This document shows positions 1 through 4,421 of a DNA stretch of 11,379 bases, one piece after another. A program made the translations under genes and the position numbers. The stretch covers positions 1-11,379 of the forward strand of contig JAUPVE010000013.1 in NCBI GenBank assembly GCA_030917205.1, written 5' to 3'. The notes below the pieces were generated by a model. It did not search any database. It was not told the DNA's origin and was given only the letters and a program-made list of their open reading frames with translations. Positions within the stretch are counted from its first letter, which is position 1; the number at the start of each line of letters is the position of its first letter. Source of the DNA: Patescibacteria group bacterium. GTDB lineage: Bacteria; Patescibacteriota; Patescibacteriia; UBA1558; GWA2-36-10.

Positions 1-107
1 TGCCAGAAGCCACCGCGTTCCATAGTTCTTTTTAATAATAAAAACAATATTTCTTTATTAACAATTTTGAAGACTATTATTTCAACTTGTTTTGTTCTTG
101 GCTCCAT
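1..107 (-). CDS. Nudix hydrolase, N-terminal part only (runs off window edge)
   Basis: Reading leftward from the ATG at 107-105, an open frame of 35 codons continues past the left edge. The peptide begins MEPRTKQVEIIVFK and contains ILFLLLKR and ERGGFW. This is the usual first strand and pre-Nudix-box segment of MutT-like Nudix pyrophosphohydrolases (typically LLLKR...GGFWQPVTGG), but the Nudix box itself lies outside the window, so substrate and activity cannot be judged. The start codon sits 15 bases after the core site GTTAGGC (123-117, minus), so the gene has the very short leader typical of an integron cassette and no visible Shine-Dalgarno site. It follows a second, different Nudix gene (166-588) in the same orientation. 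The family is inferred from about 35 residues; that it is a partial gene is seen directly. Confidence 0.7.
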   Translation of the reverse strand, partial: MEPRTKQVEIIVFKIVNKEILFLLLKRTMERGGFW

Positions 108-116
108 ATTGATTTC

Positions 117-163
117 GCCTAACAGACAAGCGTATGAGAAGTTGCCCGTGAGTACTATGATAA
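117..163 (-). repeat. attC-like site D, R'/L' half
   Basis: On the minus strand this segment ends with L' CTCATACGC (138-130), a 6-base spacer TTGTCT and R' GTTAGGC (123-117), the integron core consensus GTTRRRY. Its inner part (139-168) is nearly the same as the corresponding part of the complete site at 2665-2796 (CAACTTCTCATACGC, and TTATAATTTTATCATAG). The matching R''/L'' half is not adjacent. The best candidate is at 612-662, on the other side of the Nudix gene 166-588, whose stop codon lies inside what would be the hairpin loop. Confidence 0.6.
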
Positions 164-165
164 AA

Positions 166-588
166 TTATAAAGTTAGCTTATTAATTAATGTTTTTAAGC
201 TTTCATCTGATACCGGATAAGCCGCTGTTAAAAACTCTTCTTTTTTTACCCATTTAAATTCGCTGATATTTTCATTGGCTGGATTTTTAGTTAAATCTAC
301 ATCATTAGAGTTTTTCATTGAACATAGAAAAGTAGTACAGACAACTTGATTGTTATCTAATTTTGTTCTAAAAAACCACCAAAGACCAATGATATTTTGT
401 ATTTCAATATCTAAATAAGTTTCTTCTTTTACTTCTCTTGTTAATGTATTATATGGATTTTCACCATATTCTACTTTTCCACCTGGCAAATCCCAAATTA
501 TAAAATCACCAATTACTTGTTTGATAACCAGAAATTTTTTTTCTTGGTTTGTAATGACTGCCTTAACAGCAGCTTTTACTTGACTCAT
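166..588 (-). CDS. Nudix hydrolase (MutT-like), cassette gene
   Basis: A 140-residue protein of normal length for a single-domain Nudix hydrolase, which would cleave a nucleoside-diphosphate-linked substrate to NMP plus X-phosphate with Mg2+. The Nudix box is clear: G37-x5-E43-x7-R51-E52-V53-K54-E55-E56, with the metal-binding REVKEE intact. The usual glycine two residues later is Tyr58, a modest departure. WDLPGGKVEYGE (32-43) precedes it in the usual way. The substrate cannot be told from sequence. The start at 588 follows an AT-rich leader without a Shine-Dalgarno site. The gene lies between two attC-like half sites (117-163 and 612-662); its last codons run into the conserved TTATAATTTTATCATAG hairpin segment. 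A second Nudix gene follows immediately downstream (1-107). A house-cleaning or metabolite-repair role is only a family-level inference. Confidence 0.88.
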   Translation of the reverse strand: MSQVKAAVKAVITNQEKKFLVIKQVIGDFIIWDLPGGKVEYGENPYNTLTREVKEETYLDIEIQNIIGLWWFFRTKLDNNQVVCTTFLCSMKNSNDVDLTKNPANENISEFKWVKKEEFLTAAYPVSDESLKTLINKLTL

Positions 589-611
589 TTTTATATTTTA
601 TAATTTTCTTA

Positions 612-672
612 TTTTTCGCGAATCAGACACACGTTGTTGCCTGCCTGCCGGCAGGCAGGGGCGCCGTAATAA
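612..672 (-). repeat. attC-like site D, R''/L'' half, R box interrupted by a palindrome
   Basis: On the plus strand GTTG (636-639) and GGC (660-662) flank a 20 bp palindrome. Removing it restores GTTGGGC, the same R'' box as at 3946-3952, followed by GCCGTAATAAAAA. That continuation matches the other end of the same cassette (minus strand from 1098, GTTAGGCGCCATAATAAAAA) at 18 of 20 positions. On the minus strand the L'' side reads AACGTGTGTCTGATTCGCG and then changes to the AT-rich leader of the Nudix gene. The other split sites also break just after TTCGC. The L''/L' complementarity with 130-138 is weak here, so pairing of the two halves is less certain than for sites A and C. Confidence 0.5.
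640..659. repeat. Perfect 20 bp palindrome inserted in an R box
   Basis: CCTGCCTGCCGGCAGGCAGG is a perfect inverted repeat with no loop and is much GC-richer than its surroundings. It splits the integron core site GTTG|GGC. Short palindromes of this type are, as far as I recall, dispersed repeats in Patescibacteria genomes, so it may be a small mobile or REP-like sequence. The palindrome and its location are seen directly; the nature of the repeat is inference. Confidence 0.8.
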
Positions 673-686
673 AAATTTAAAATTTT

Positions 687-1040
687 TTAGTTGTTTTCTA
701 CACCAGTAATGTCCCCGTTAACATGAGTGGTTATTGTAAATGTTTTTGGTCTAGTACTGAAACGTTCTTTCCCGTATTTATCTCTATCCGCTAGTTTCAT
801 TCCTATGGTACCATCTATTTGATATTGAATGTCGCCATTCTCAAGCGGCATTGCTGTGACATGGTTAACTCCAAAAACCCCAAGATCATCGTGTTTTTTA
901 TACCCAACAGTTAACCTACCCAGCTCTGATTTTACTGTTTCTGGCAAAGCACCATATTCGATTTTATTTTGGCCCGTTGCACTTTCGGTCTGATTTTCCG
1001 GTTCCGTTTTTTTGTATAAGCCCTCGAAAGGATTCTTCAT
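687..1040 (-). CDS. Conserved-looking orphan protein, cassette gene
   Basis: A 117-residue protein that I do not recognise. Residues 1-30 are polar and probably disordered (MKNPFEGLYKKTEPENQTES). The rest (about 38-113) alternates short strand-like segments such as VFGVNHVTAMPLENGDIQYQ and TFTITTHVNGDITGVE, suggesting a small beta-rich fold. There is no signal peptide, transmembrane segment or cysteine. The gene is the sole content of a cassette bounded by core sites at 1092-1098 and 636-662. Its two ends are complementary over about 20 bases. The leader from core site to ATG is about 57 bases and AT-rich, without a Shine-Dalgarno site. That it is a real gene rests on its typical codon make-up and its fit between cassette ends. 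Confidence 0.7.
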   Translation of the reverse strand: MKNPFEGLYKKTEPENQTESATGQNKIEYGALPETVKSELGRLTVGYKKHDDLGVFGVNHVTAMPLENGDIQYQIDGTIGMKLADRDKYGKERFSTRPKTFTITTHVNGDITGVENN

Positions 1041-1204
1041 AGTTTTATGTTAGTTATTTAGATATATTCTTATATAGTTTTTTATTATGGCGCCTAACAG
1101 ACGAGGATTGCCGAAGTTACGAAGTGAGTGGCGTGGTAAAATTGCGCGGAGCGCACCACGCAAACGAACGAGTAATTTGGATGAGCGAGCATACAGAATG
1201 TAAA

Positions 1205-1226
1205 TAAAAAAACAGACGGATGTCTG
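1205..1226 (-). terminator. Rho-independent terminator for leftward transcripts
   Basis: On the minus strand CAGAC-ATCC-GTCTG is followed by a run of seven T. The stem is short but the U-tract is good. It lies inside the insert in attC site C and would stop transcription coming from the DUF4238/SEC-C gene (1485-2630) or from the insert itself. Confidence 0.6.
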
Positions 1227-1230
1227 CTAA

Positions 1231-1445
1231 TCGTTCCCATATGTTAAATTGCCTAAAGGCAATTTAACATATGCTAGTGGATTTGTCAAAAATATATCAA
1301 TTACCGCAATTGATATTACAAAAAAGGATTTAAGTTTTAATGATTTATTAGATATCATAAAAATACTTCTTGAATATATTTTATCACAAAAACCTAGTAA
1401 ATTCAAGAATAAAATGATATTTTCTGTAGTTTTAATTAGCGAGCG
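1231..1445 (+). pseudogene. Possible gene fragment on the opposite strand, inside attC site C
   Basis: The plus strand is open from 1231 through the insert, with a possible TTG start at 1249. The conceptual peptide looks protein-like (DITKKDLSFNDLLDIIKILL, then LSQKPSKFKNKMIFSVV), with amphipathic helix periodicity. There is no ATG, no ribosome binding site and no stop within the insert: the frame runs out through the attC arm into the antisense of the neighbouring gene. The minus strand is also open over 1227-1454 (hydrophobic, ending at the terminator), so the coding strand cannot be fixed. The best reading is a truncated gene remnant carried in by insertion. I do not recognise the family. 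Confidence 0.3.
1238..1273. repeat. Perfect 16 bp inverted repeat with 4-base loop
   Basis: CATATGTTAAATTGCC (1238-1253), loop TAAA, then the exact complement GGCAATTTAACATATG (1258-1273). It sits near one end of the insert in attC site C, at the start of the possible gene fragment. It lacks a U-tract on either side, so it is not an ordinary terminator. A cruciform, an inverted-repeat end of a small element or a duplicated, inverted end of the fragment are all possible. Confidence 0.85.
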
Positions 1446-1484
1446 AATCGGCAATCCTGTGATAGGTGATGCATCTCTCTCCTC

Positions 1485-2630
1485 TTATTTATTTTTATCA
1501 AAACCTTGCCAATGGTCTACTGGTAATTCATATGCCATTGCACCGGGAATTCCATAATTATCTCCTCGGTCTCTTTTATTTTTTTGAAAGCTATCGATTA
1601 TTATTTTAACTTTGTTATAAATATCTTGGTGGCATTTTTTAAATTTTTTATTACTACCACATGCGCAGATATCATTGCGCCCCAATTTTTCATAGGGCTT
1701 AAAGATCATCCATGTGAATAATTTAAAAGCCTCCTTGTCTTCTTTATGAAAAAATACCTCCTTCTTTTTTATTGCGCCACAAAAGTACCCAGATGGATTA
1801 CCACCAGCGTAGATTTGCGAGGGGTACTCCATTTCATACTCGTCTAAAACATCTTCAATGGCTTCTTTTTGACTACTAACACATTTTACATATGAATTAT
1901 TGATTATCGTTTGGTTTATGTTTTTTACTTCTTCTGGCTTTAATTTAGTTATTGTATTTTCTTCTACGATAAAACTTTTATTACTATGCCAATATGTTAT
2001 ATAGTATTTTGAAGATATAGGAATCAGTATTAATGTTTCTTTCAATCCAATATGCCTATTACTAATATCGAAAAATTGGGTTTTAACATCTAATGAGGCA
2101 GTGGACATGAACTGATCGCTTAGTAGAAAATTGTTGTCACTTTCTATGATTGAAAAATTGTAACAATTCCGTATTGTTTTACTTAGTGCATTTATGTATA
2201 CATGGTTTAATATTTTATTAGAAAGTAGAGGTATTTTTTCATCTTTATTTATACTTGAAAACTCTGTAAGTAGAGCACCGCTACGATAATAAAAAATTAT
2301 AAAAATTGGTAGTAGATTTTCTACCACCTCTCTTATAGTATTTATGTTGATATTTCCTTTTTTTAATTCTTCAATTTGCCCTATAGTATCTTTAATAGCT
2401 TGGCCAATTTCTGAGTCAATTTTAGCAAAATAATTTTCTATTGTATTCTTTTTTAAAGTATCATGTTCATACACAAAAGTTTCACACATTGAATTCCCGG
2501 GGCTTGTTGGGTAAATTTTTTTTGAATGTAAGAGAACCTCAATTAATTTTTTATCAGAATTAACAAAATTCCCTAATAGAGTTTCTGGTATGTAGTGCTG
2601 TCTTTTAACTATATTTTTTTCTAGAATCAT
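1485..2630 (-). CDS. DUF4238 protein with C-terminal SEC-C zinc motif, cassette gene
   Basis: A 381-residue protein. The N-terminus KRQHYIPETLLGNF (9-22) is the hallmark opening of DUF4238 proteins (usual form KxQHYVPxxxLxxF), a family without an established function that is often found in accessory regions. Near the C-terminus LGRNDICACGSNKKFKKCH (316-334) is a SEC-C motif, the zinc-binding CxC-x8-CH module first seen in SecA, here with C322, C324, C333 and H334. There is no signal peptide or membrane helix, so it is probably cytoplasmic. The start at 2630 has no Shine-Dalgarno site; a candidate promoter lies in the attC loop upstream (2714-2742). The cassette ends flanking the gene are complementary over 25 bases with 3 mismatches. 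It is the longest gene of the array. A defence role is possible by analogy with other array cargo, but nothing in the sequence proves it. Confidence 0.85.
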   Translation of the reverse strand: MILEKNIVKRQHYIPETLLGNFVNSDKKLIEVLLHSKKIYPTSPGNSMCETFVYEHDTLKKNTIENYFAKIDSEIGQAIKDTIGQIEELKKGNININTIREVVENLLPIFIIFYYRSGALLTEFSSINKDEKIPLLSNKILNHVYINALSKTIRNCYNFSIIESDNNFLLSDQFMSTASLDVKTQFFDISNRHIGLKETLILIPISSKYYITYWHSNKSFIVEENTITKLKPEEVKNINQTIINNSYVKCVSSQKEAIEDVLDEYEMEYPSQIYAGGNPSGYFCGAIKKKEVFFHKEDKEAFKLFTWMIFKPYEKLGRNDICACGSNKKFKKCHQDIYNKVKIIIDSFQKNKRDRGDNYGIPGAMAYELPVDHWQGFDKNK

Positions 2631-2713
2631 TTGTCAGTATTTTAAGAGAGGAGAGAGATGTTTCATCTATCAGACGAGCGTATGAGAAGTTGACCGTGAT
2701 TAGCTATGATAAA

Positions 2714-2742
2714 ATTATAACATCATAGCTACGAACGGGCAA
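2714..2742 (-). promoter_or_regulatory. Candidate promoter in the attC B loop
   Basis: On the minus strand TTGCCC (2742-2737), a 17-base spacer and TATAAT (2719-2714), a perfect -10 box. It would start transcription about 80 bases upstream of the DUF4238/SEC-C gene and lies just after the terminator at 2749-2776. The -10 sequence is within the loop of the inner hairpin, so its AT-richness may also have a structural cause. Confidence 0.45.
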
Positions 2743-2748
2743 TTTGCG

Positions 2749-2776
2749 AAAAACAGCTCTTTTTAGAGCTGTTTTT
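2749..2776. terminator. Bidirectional hairpin terminator inside attC B
   Basis: A5-CAGCTC (2749-2759), loop, GAGCTG-T5 (2766-2776). The arms are perfect and the A and T runs make it functional in either direction. It lies 47 bases past the stop codon of the orphan gene 2823-3299 and seems to be inserted in the R''-side arm of the attC-like site, between L'' GCGTATGAG and the continuation of the stem. Confidence 0.85.
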
Positions 2777-2822
2777 CCTCATACGCGGTGTTGTGTGATA
2801 TACATTTTTTCCGAAATATTTA

Positions 2823-3299
2823 TTATGAAATATTTGTTCTTTCTACTCTTTTTTTGGCTTGATCCATTTCTTCTTCAGACATTCCACCCATGTTAGCTTT
2901 ATTTTGCTCTATAACTTCTGGAAATTTGACTTCAGCCAATCTTTCGATTGCTCTAGCGGCAACAACAACTGCACTAGATATATTGTCTTCTAAATTTTCC
3001 GCTGTACCGGAAACAGCAGCAAGTTCTGCTAAATTATTTTTAGCATATCTGCTCATTAGATCATCCCAATTTTGAAGGGCAACTAATTGTTGTATAAGGT
3101 TAAGCGCCGTTAGTATGCCATCGTTGTGAATATTATCAGGAGAATCATATACTTTATCTTGGAGTTTTTTAATTTCTTCTCCTAATTGTCTGGTATCTAT
3201 ATTTGCCAGTACCTCTTTTAATGTTTCGACATCTTGCTGGTATTGGACTTCCGCCATATTTTGTGATGCCTCGTGCGGATTAAAATTTTCGAAATTCAT
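2823..3299 (-). CDS. Orphan helical protein, cassette gene
   Basis: A 158-residue acidic protein that I do not recognise. It is rich in Glu, Ala, Leu, Asn and Gln and appears almost wholly alpha-helical, with heptad-like stretches (QDVETLKEVLANIDTRQLGE, EEIKKLQDKVYD, ISSAVVVAARAIERLAEV). It has no cysteine, signal peptide or convincing membrane helix, so it is likely a soluble cytoplasmic protein. It sits alone in a cassette whose two ends (3392-3370 minus and 2790-2812 plus) are complementary at 22 of 23 bases. A candidate promoter (3331-3359) lies within the cassette, so its expression may not depend on the array promoter. A strong terminator follows in the attC site. Confidence 0.75.
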   Translation of the reverse strand: MNFENFNPHEASQNMAEVQYQQDVETLKEVLANIDTRQLGEEIKKLQDKVYDSPDNIHNDGILTALNLIQQLVALQNWDDLMSRYAKNNLAELAAVSGTAENLEDNISSAVVVAARAIERLAEVKFPEVIEQNKANMGGMSEEEMDQAKKRVERTNIS

Positions 3300-3330
3300 A
3301 CAGTTTTTAATTAATATTAATTACGATATT

Positions 3331-3359
3331 ATTTTAGTATAGAAAGATTTAATTAACAA
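3331..3359 (-). promoter_or_regulatory. Candidate promoter for the gene at 2823-3299
   Basis: On the minus strand TTGTTA (3359-3354), a 17-base spacer and TAAAAT (3336-3331), giving a transcript start about 25-30 bases before the ATG. The region is very AT-rich, so chance matches are likely; spacing and location favour it. Confidence 0.45.
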
Positions 3360-3385
3360 TAGATTAAGAGGAAAAAATGTATTTC

Positions 3386-3480
3386 ACACAACAGGCCAGC
3401 GTATGCGAAGTCGTGATTGAGCCTATGTGGTAAAATACGCGAAGCGACCACATAGGCGAAAGAACGATTTGGGTGAGCGG
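3386..3480 (-). repeat. attC-like site A, R'/L' half with inner stem
   Basis: The minus strand ends with L' CGCATACGC (3407-3399), spacer TGGCCT and R' GTTGTGT (3392-3386). The inner stem GCCTATGTGGT/ACCACATAGGC (3421-3431, 3447-3457) is a perfect 11 bp hairpin at the same place as the GCGTGGT stem of site C, and the loops are alike (AAAATACGCGAAGCG versus AAAATTGCGCGGAGCGC). ATTTGGGTGAGCGG (3467-3480) corresponds to ATTTGGATGAGCG of site C. The other half lies beyond the nucleotidyltransferase gene, at 3923-3952. Confidence 0.7.
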
Positions 3481-3495
3481 ACGTTAAAAATAAAA

Positions 3496-3900
3496 TTATT
3501 TGTTTAAAAATTCTTCTATAAGTTTAATATCTGCAAAATCTTTATCTCTACCTAGTTCACGCTTAAATTGTATCAATTCAGCTAATTTAATAAAAGGAAA
3601 ACCTTTTATTATGTCAGCATTAGCTATTAATTGCTTAGTATCGCCTACATAATTACCAAACATTAGATTAGGCAATATATCAACATCATCTTTATGTAGC
3701 ATAATTCTACTAGTCTCTAGACATTGTTTACAGGTACACGCTTTATAATCCTGTTTTTGTAATTCTTGATATAATTTAGGAGTTACTAAGATATCTAAAT
3801 CTTTTGATTCTCTAATATTATGAGCAGTTATAGCTCCACCAACTACCACATACTCTCCTTGTGGTAAGTTTATTTCTTTTAGCTTTTTGAAGATGTCCAT
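3496..3900 (-). CDS. Nucleotidyltransferase-fold protein, cassette gene
   Basis: A 134-residue protein with the signature of the minimal nucleotidyltransferase (pol-beta-like) superfamily: VVVGGAITAHNIRESKDLDI (18-37), with Gly21-Gly22 and the S32-x-D34-x-D36 metal site. A third acidic position may be Asp72 or Asp74 in DDVDIL. The C-terminal IKLAELIQFKRELGRDKDFADI is the usual helical end of such proteins. A CxCxxC cluster (C55, C57, C60) is an unusual extra and could bind a metal. Relatives include toxin/antitoxin nucleotidyltransferases and antibiotic-modifying enzymes; the exact substrate cannot be told. The gene sits between the two halves of attC site A. Its own flanks are inverted repeats (GGACTAAATAAAATTATTT upstream, the near-complement after the stop). 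There is no Shine-Dalgarno site. Confidence 0.82.
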   Translation of the reverse strand: MDIFKKLKEINLPQGEYVVVGGAITAHNIRESKDLDILVTPKLYQELQKQDYKACTCKQCLETSRIMLHKDDVDILPNLMFGNYVGDTKQLIANADIIKGFPFIKLAELIQFKRELGRDKDFADIKLIEEFLNK

Positions 3901-3922
3901 TATATAGAAAATAATTTTATTT

Positions 3923-3952
3923 AGTCCGCGAACCGCATGCGCGGTGTTGGGC
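3923..3952 (-). repeat. attC-like site A, R''/L'' half
   Basis: The minus strand reads R'' GCCCAAC (3952-3946), spacer ACC, L'' GCGCATGCG (3942-3934), then GTTCGCG and the leader of the nucleotidyltransferase gene. L'' plus its continuation pairs with the L' side at 3399-3413 (GCGTATGCGAAGTCG) with only a few mismatches. The R'' box and the bases beyond it (3946-3962) match the complement of the cassette start at 4344-4328 at 14 of 17 positions, tying it to the cassette that carries the 57-residue membrane protein. Confidence 0.65.
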
Positions 3953-3997
3953 GATGTATTGCGGAGTTTTAAATTTAAGAAAATACTCTTAGGGGGT

Positions 3998-4022
3998 GAG
4001 GGAAATTTGAAGTCTTTCCCTC
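3998..4022. repeat. 8 bp hairpin after the small membrane-protein gene
   Basis: GAGGGAAA (3998-4005) and TTTCCCTC (4015-4022) form a perfect stem with a 9-base loop, starting 24 bases after the stop codon of 4046-4219. There is no U-tract in the leftward direction, so it is more likely a 3' end-protecting hairpin or a weak terminator than a classic one. Confidence 0.5.
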
Positions 4023-4045
4023 TAGGATTTGGATAGCAATGAGCA

Positions 4046-4219
4046 TTATTGTGGGCACCTATCTTCTATTTTGGCTAGTATGAGCAAAATAAACCAGCCT
4101 ATTGCAATAAGATAGCAACCAAGATGCTCATTCATTAATACCACAATGAAAGATCCGAGTACACATGCCCATGCTACAGCTTTGGTGTACTTGAAGAGGC
4201 GTTTTGCTTTTAGATTCAC
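4046..4219 (-). CDS. 57-residue two-helix membrane protein, first cassette gene
   Basis: GTG start at 4219-4217 preceded by AGGAGGA (4232-4226) with 6 bases between, a near-ideal ribosome binding site and the only strong one in the array. The peptide begins MNLKAKRLFKYTKAVAWACV. It has a basic N-terminus, a first hydrophobic helix (about 14-29, AVAWACVLGSFIVVLM), a short polar turn NEHLG, a second helix (about 35-49, CYLIAIGWFILLILA) and a charged tail KIEDRCPQ. This predicts a hairpin membrane protein. I do not recognise a family; small toxins, phage-type holins and stress peptides share this layout, but none is shown. Its codons are more GC-balanced than those of the other cassette genes. 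It lies within a 289 bp segment bounded by 20 bp inverted repeats and is the gene nearest the recombinase and array promoter. Confidence 0.7.
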   Translation of the reverse strand: MNLKAKRLFKYTKAVAWACVLGSFIVVLMNEHLGCYLIAIGWFILLILAKIEDRCPQ

Positions 4220-4337
4220 GACTAATCCTCCTGAAAGTGTGAAGAACGACTCGCCCCCTAAGAGTATTTAACTTTAAATGAACCAATAAAAGATTTTGAT
4301 ACTTACTAATATCCTTGTCAATAATGAGCAATATTTC

Positions 4338-4360
4338 GCCTAACAGTGTATATGCGCACC
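4338..4360 (-). promoter_or_regulatory. attI-like primary recombination site
   Basis: The minus strand reads GTGCGCATATACACT then the core GTTAGGC (4344-4338), which fits GTTRRRY exactly. It is the last core site before the recombinase gene, has no complementary R'' partner on the recombinase side and marks the start of the first cassette, the position of attI in integrons. It partly resembles an attC R'/L' half (GCATA...CT-GTTAGGC), so a degraded attC is the alternative. Confidence 0.55.
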
Positions 4361-4362
4361 TG

Positions 4363-4391
4363 TTGACATCATAGCCAAAATTAGCTAAAAA
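4363..4391 (+). promoter_or_regulatory. Candidate promoter of the recombinase gene
   Basis: TTGACA (4363-4368), a perfect -35, with a 17-base spacer to TAAAAA (4386-4391), a mediocre -10. The transcript would start about 25 bases before the ATG at 4422. It overlaps almost completely with the opposing candidate array promoter (4368-4396). Confidence 0.5.
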
Positions 4392-4396
4392 GTAAA
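4368..4396 (-). promoter_or_regulatory. Candidate array promoter (Pc-like)
   Basis: On the minus strand TTTACT (4396-4391), a 17-base spacer and TATGAT (4373-4368). Its transcript would run through the attI-like site into the cassette genes, all of which are on the minus strand. Integrons place Pc exactly here or in the integrase gene. Confidence 0.5.
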
Positions 4397-4421
4397 TAAT
4401 AAGCATTAATCATAAACCAGT

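Larger units (their letters stand above)
1092..1467 (-). repeat. attC-like site C, split by a 247 bp insert
   Basis: On the minus strand the site begins with R'' ACCTATC (1467-1461), spacer ACA and L'' GGATTGCCGA (1457-1448). It ends with L' TCGGCAATCC (1114-1105), spacer TCGTCT and R' GTTAGGC (1098-1092). L'' and L' are perfectly complementary over 10 bases although about 330 bases apart, so they belong to one site. An inner stem GCGTGGT/ACCACGC (1131-1137, 1155-1161) resembles that of site A. The sequence AGCGAGC occurs at 1184-1190 and again at 1438-1444 (plus strand). Deleting one copy and everything between rejoins a continuous attC of about 122 bases, so 1191-1437 looks inserted. Confidence 0.75.
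2665..2796 (-). repeat. attC-like site B, complete
   Basis: Minus strand order: R'' ACACAAC (2796-2790), spacer ACC, L'' GCGTATGAG (2786-2778), a terminator hairpin, then a long imperfect stem topped by TAGCTATGAT/ATCATAGCTA (perfect 10 bp, plus 2701-2710 and 2722-2731), L' CTCATACGC (2686-2678), spacer TCGTCT and R' GATAGAT (2671-2665). L''/L' pair perfectly over 9 bases. The 3-base versus 6-base spacer asymmetry recurs in site C and in the halves of site A. At 132 bp it fits the usual attC size range. R' departs from GTTRRRY at its second base (A for T), and the R'' box at the far end of the next cassette, ACCTATC, carries the matching change. Confidence 0.8.
3981..4269. repeat. 20 bp inverted repeats bounding a 289 bp segment
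   Basis: AAATACTCTTAGGGGGTGAG (3981-4000) and the complement of CTCGCCCCCTAAGAGTATTT (4250-4269) match at 19 of 20 bases. They enclose the small membrane-protein gene 4046-4219 together with its ribosome binding site, inside the outer cassette ends at 4338-4344 and 3946-3952. They could be the ends of a small non-autonomous element, the ends of an older cassette, or a long transcript stem. Confidence 0.75.

Noticed and set aside
1227..1454. Minus-strand hydrophobic open frame ending at the terminator
   Set aside because: It begins in the attC arm without a ribosome site and overlaps the more protein-like plus-strand frame; neither can be preferred firmly, so only a low-confidence fragment is listed.
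117..3480. CRISPR array
   Set aside because: The repeats are long, imperfect inverted structures separated by genes, not short direct repeats with regular spacers.
3496..3900. Treating the nucleotidyltransferase gene as an ordinary cassette with R'' TTTTAAC
   Set aside because: Possible, since its flanks are inverted repeats, but the opposite end has no matching GTT core, and the L arms on either side pair with each other. It remains the main alternative to the loop-insertion reading.
4128..4406. Minus-strand open frame of 92 codons upstream of the recombinase
   Set aside because: It runs through the candidate promoters, the attI-like site and, out of frame, the 57-residue gene that has a strong ribosome binding site. 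Its peptide has no coherent pattern.
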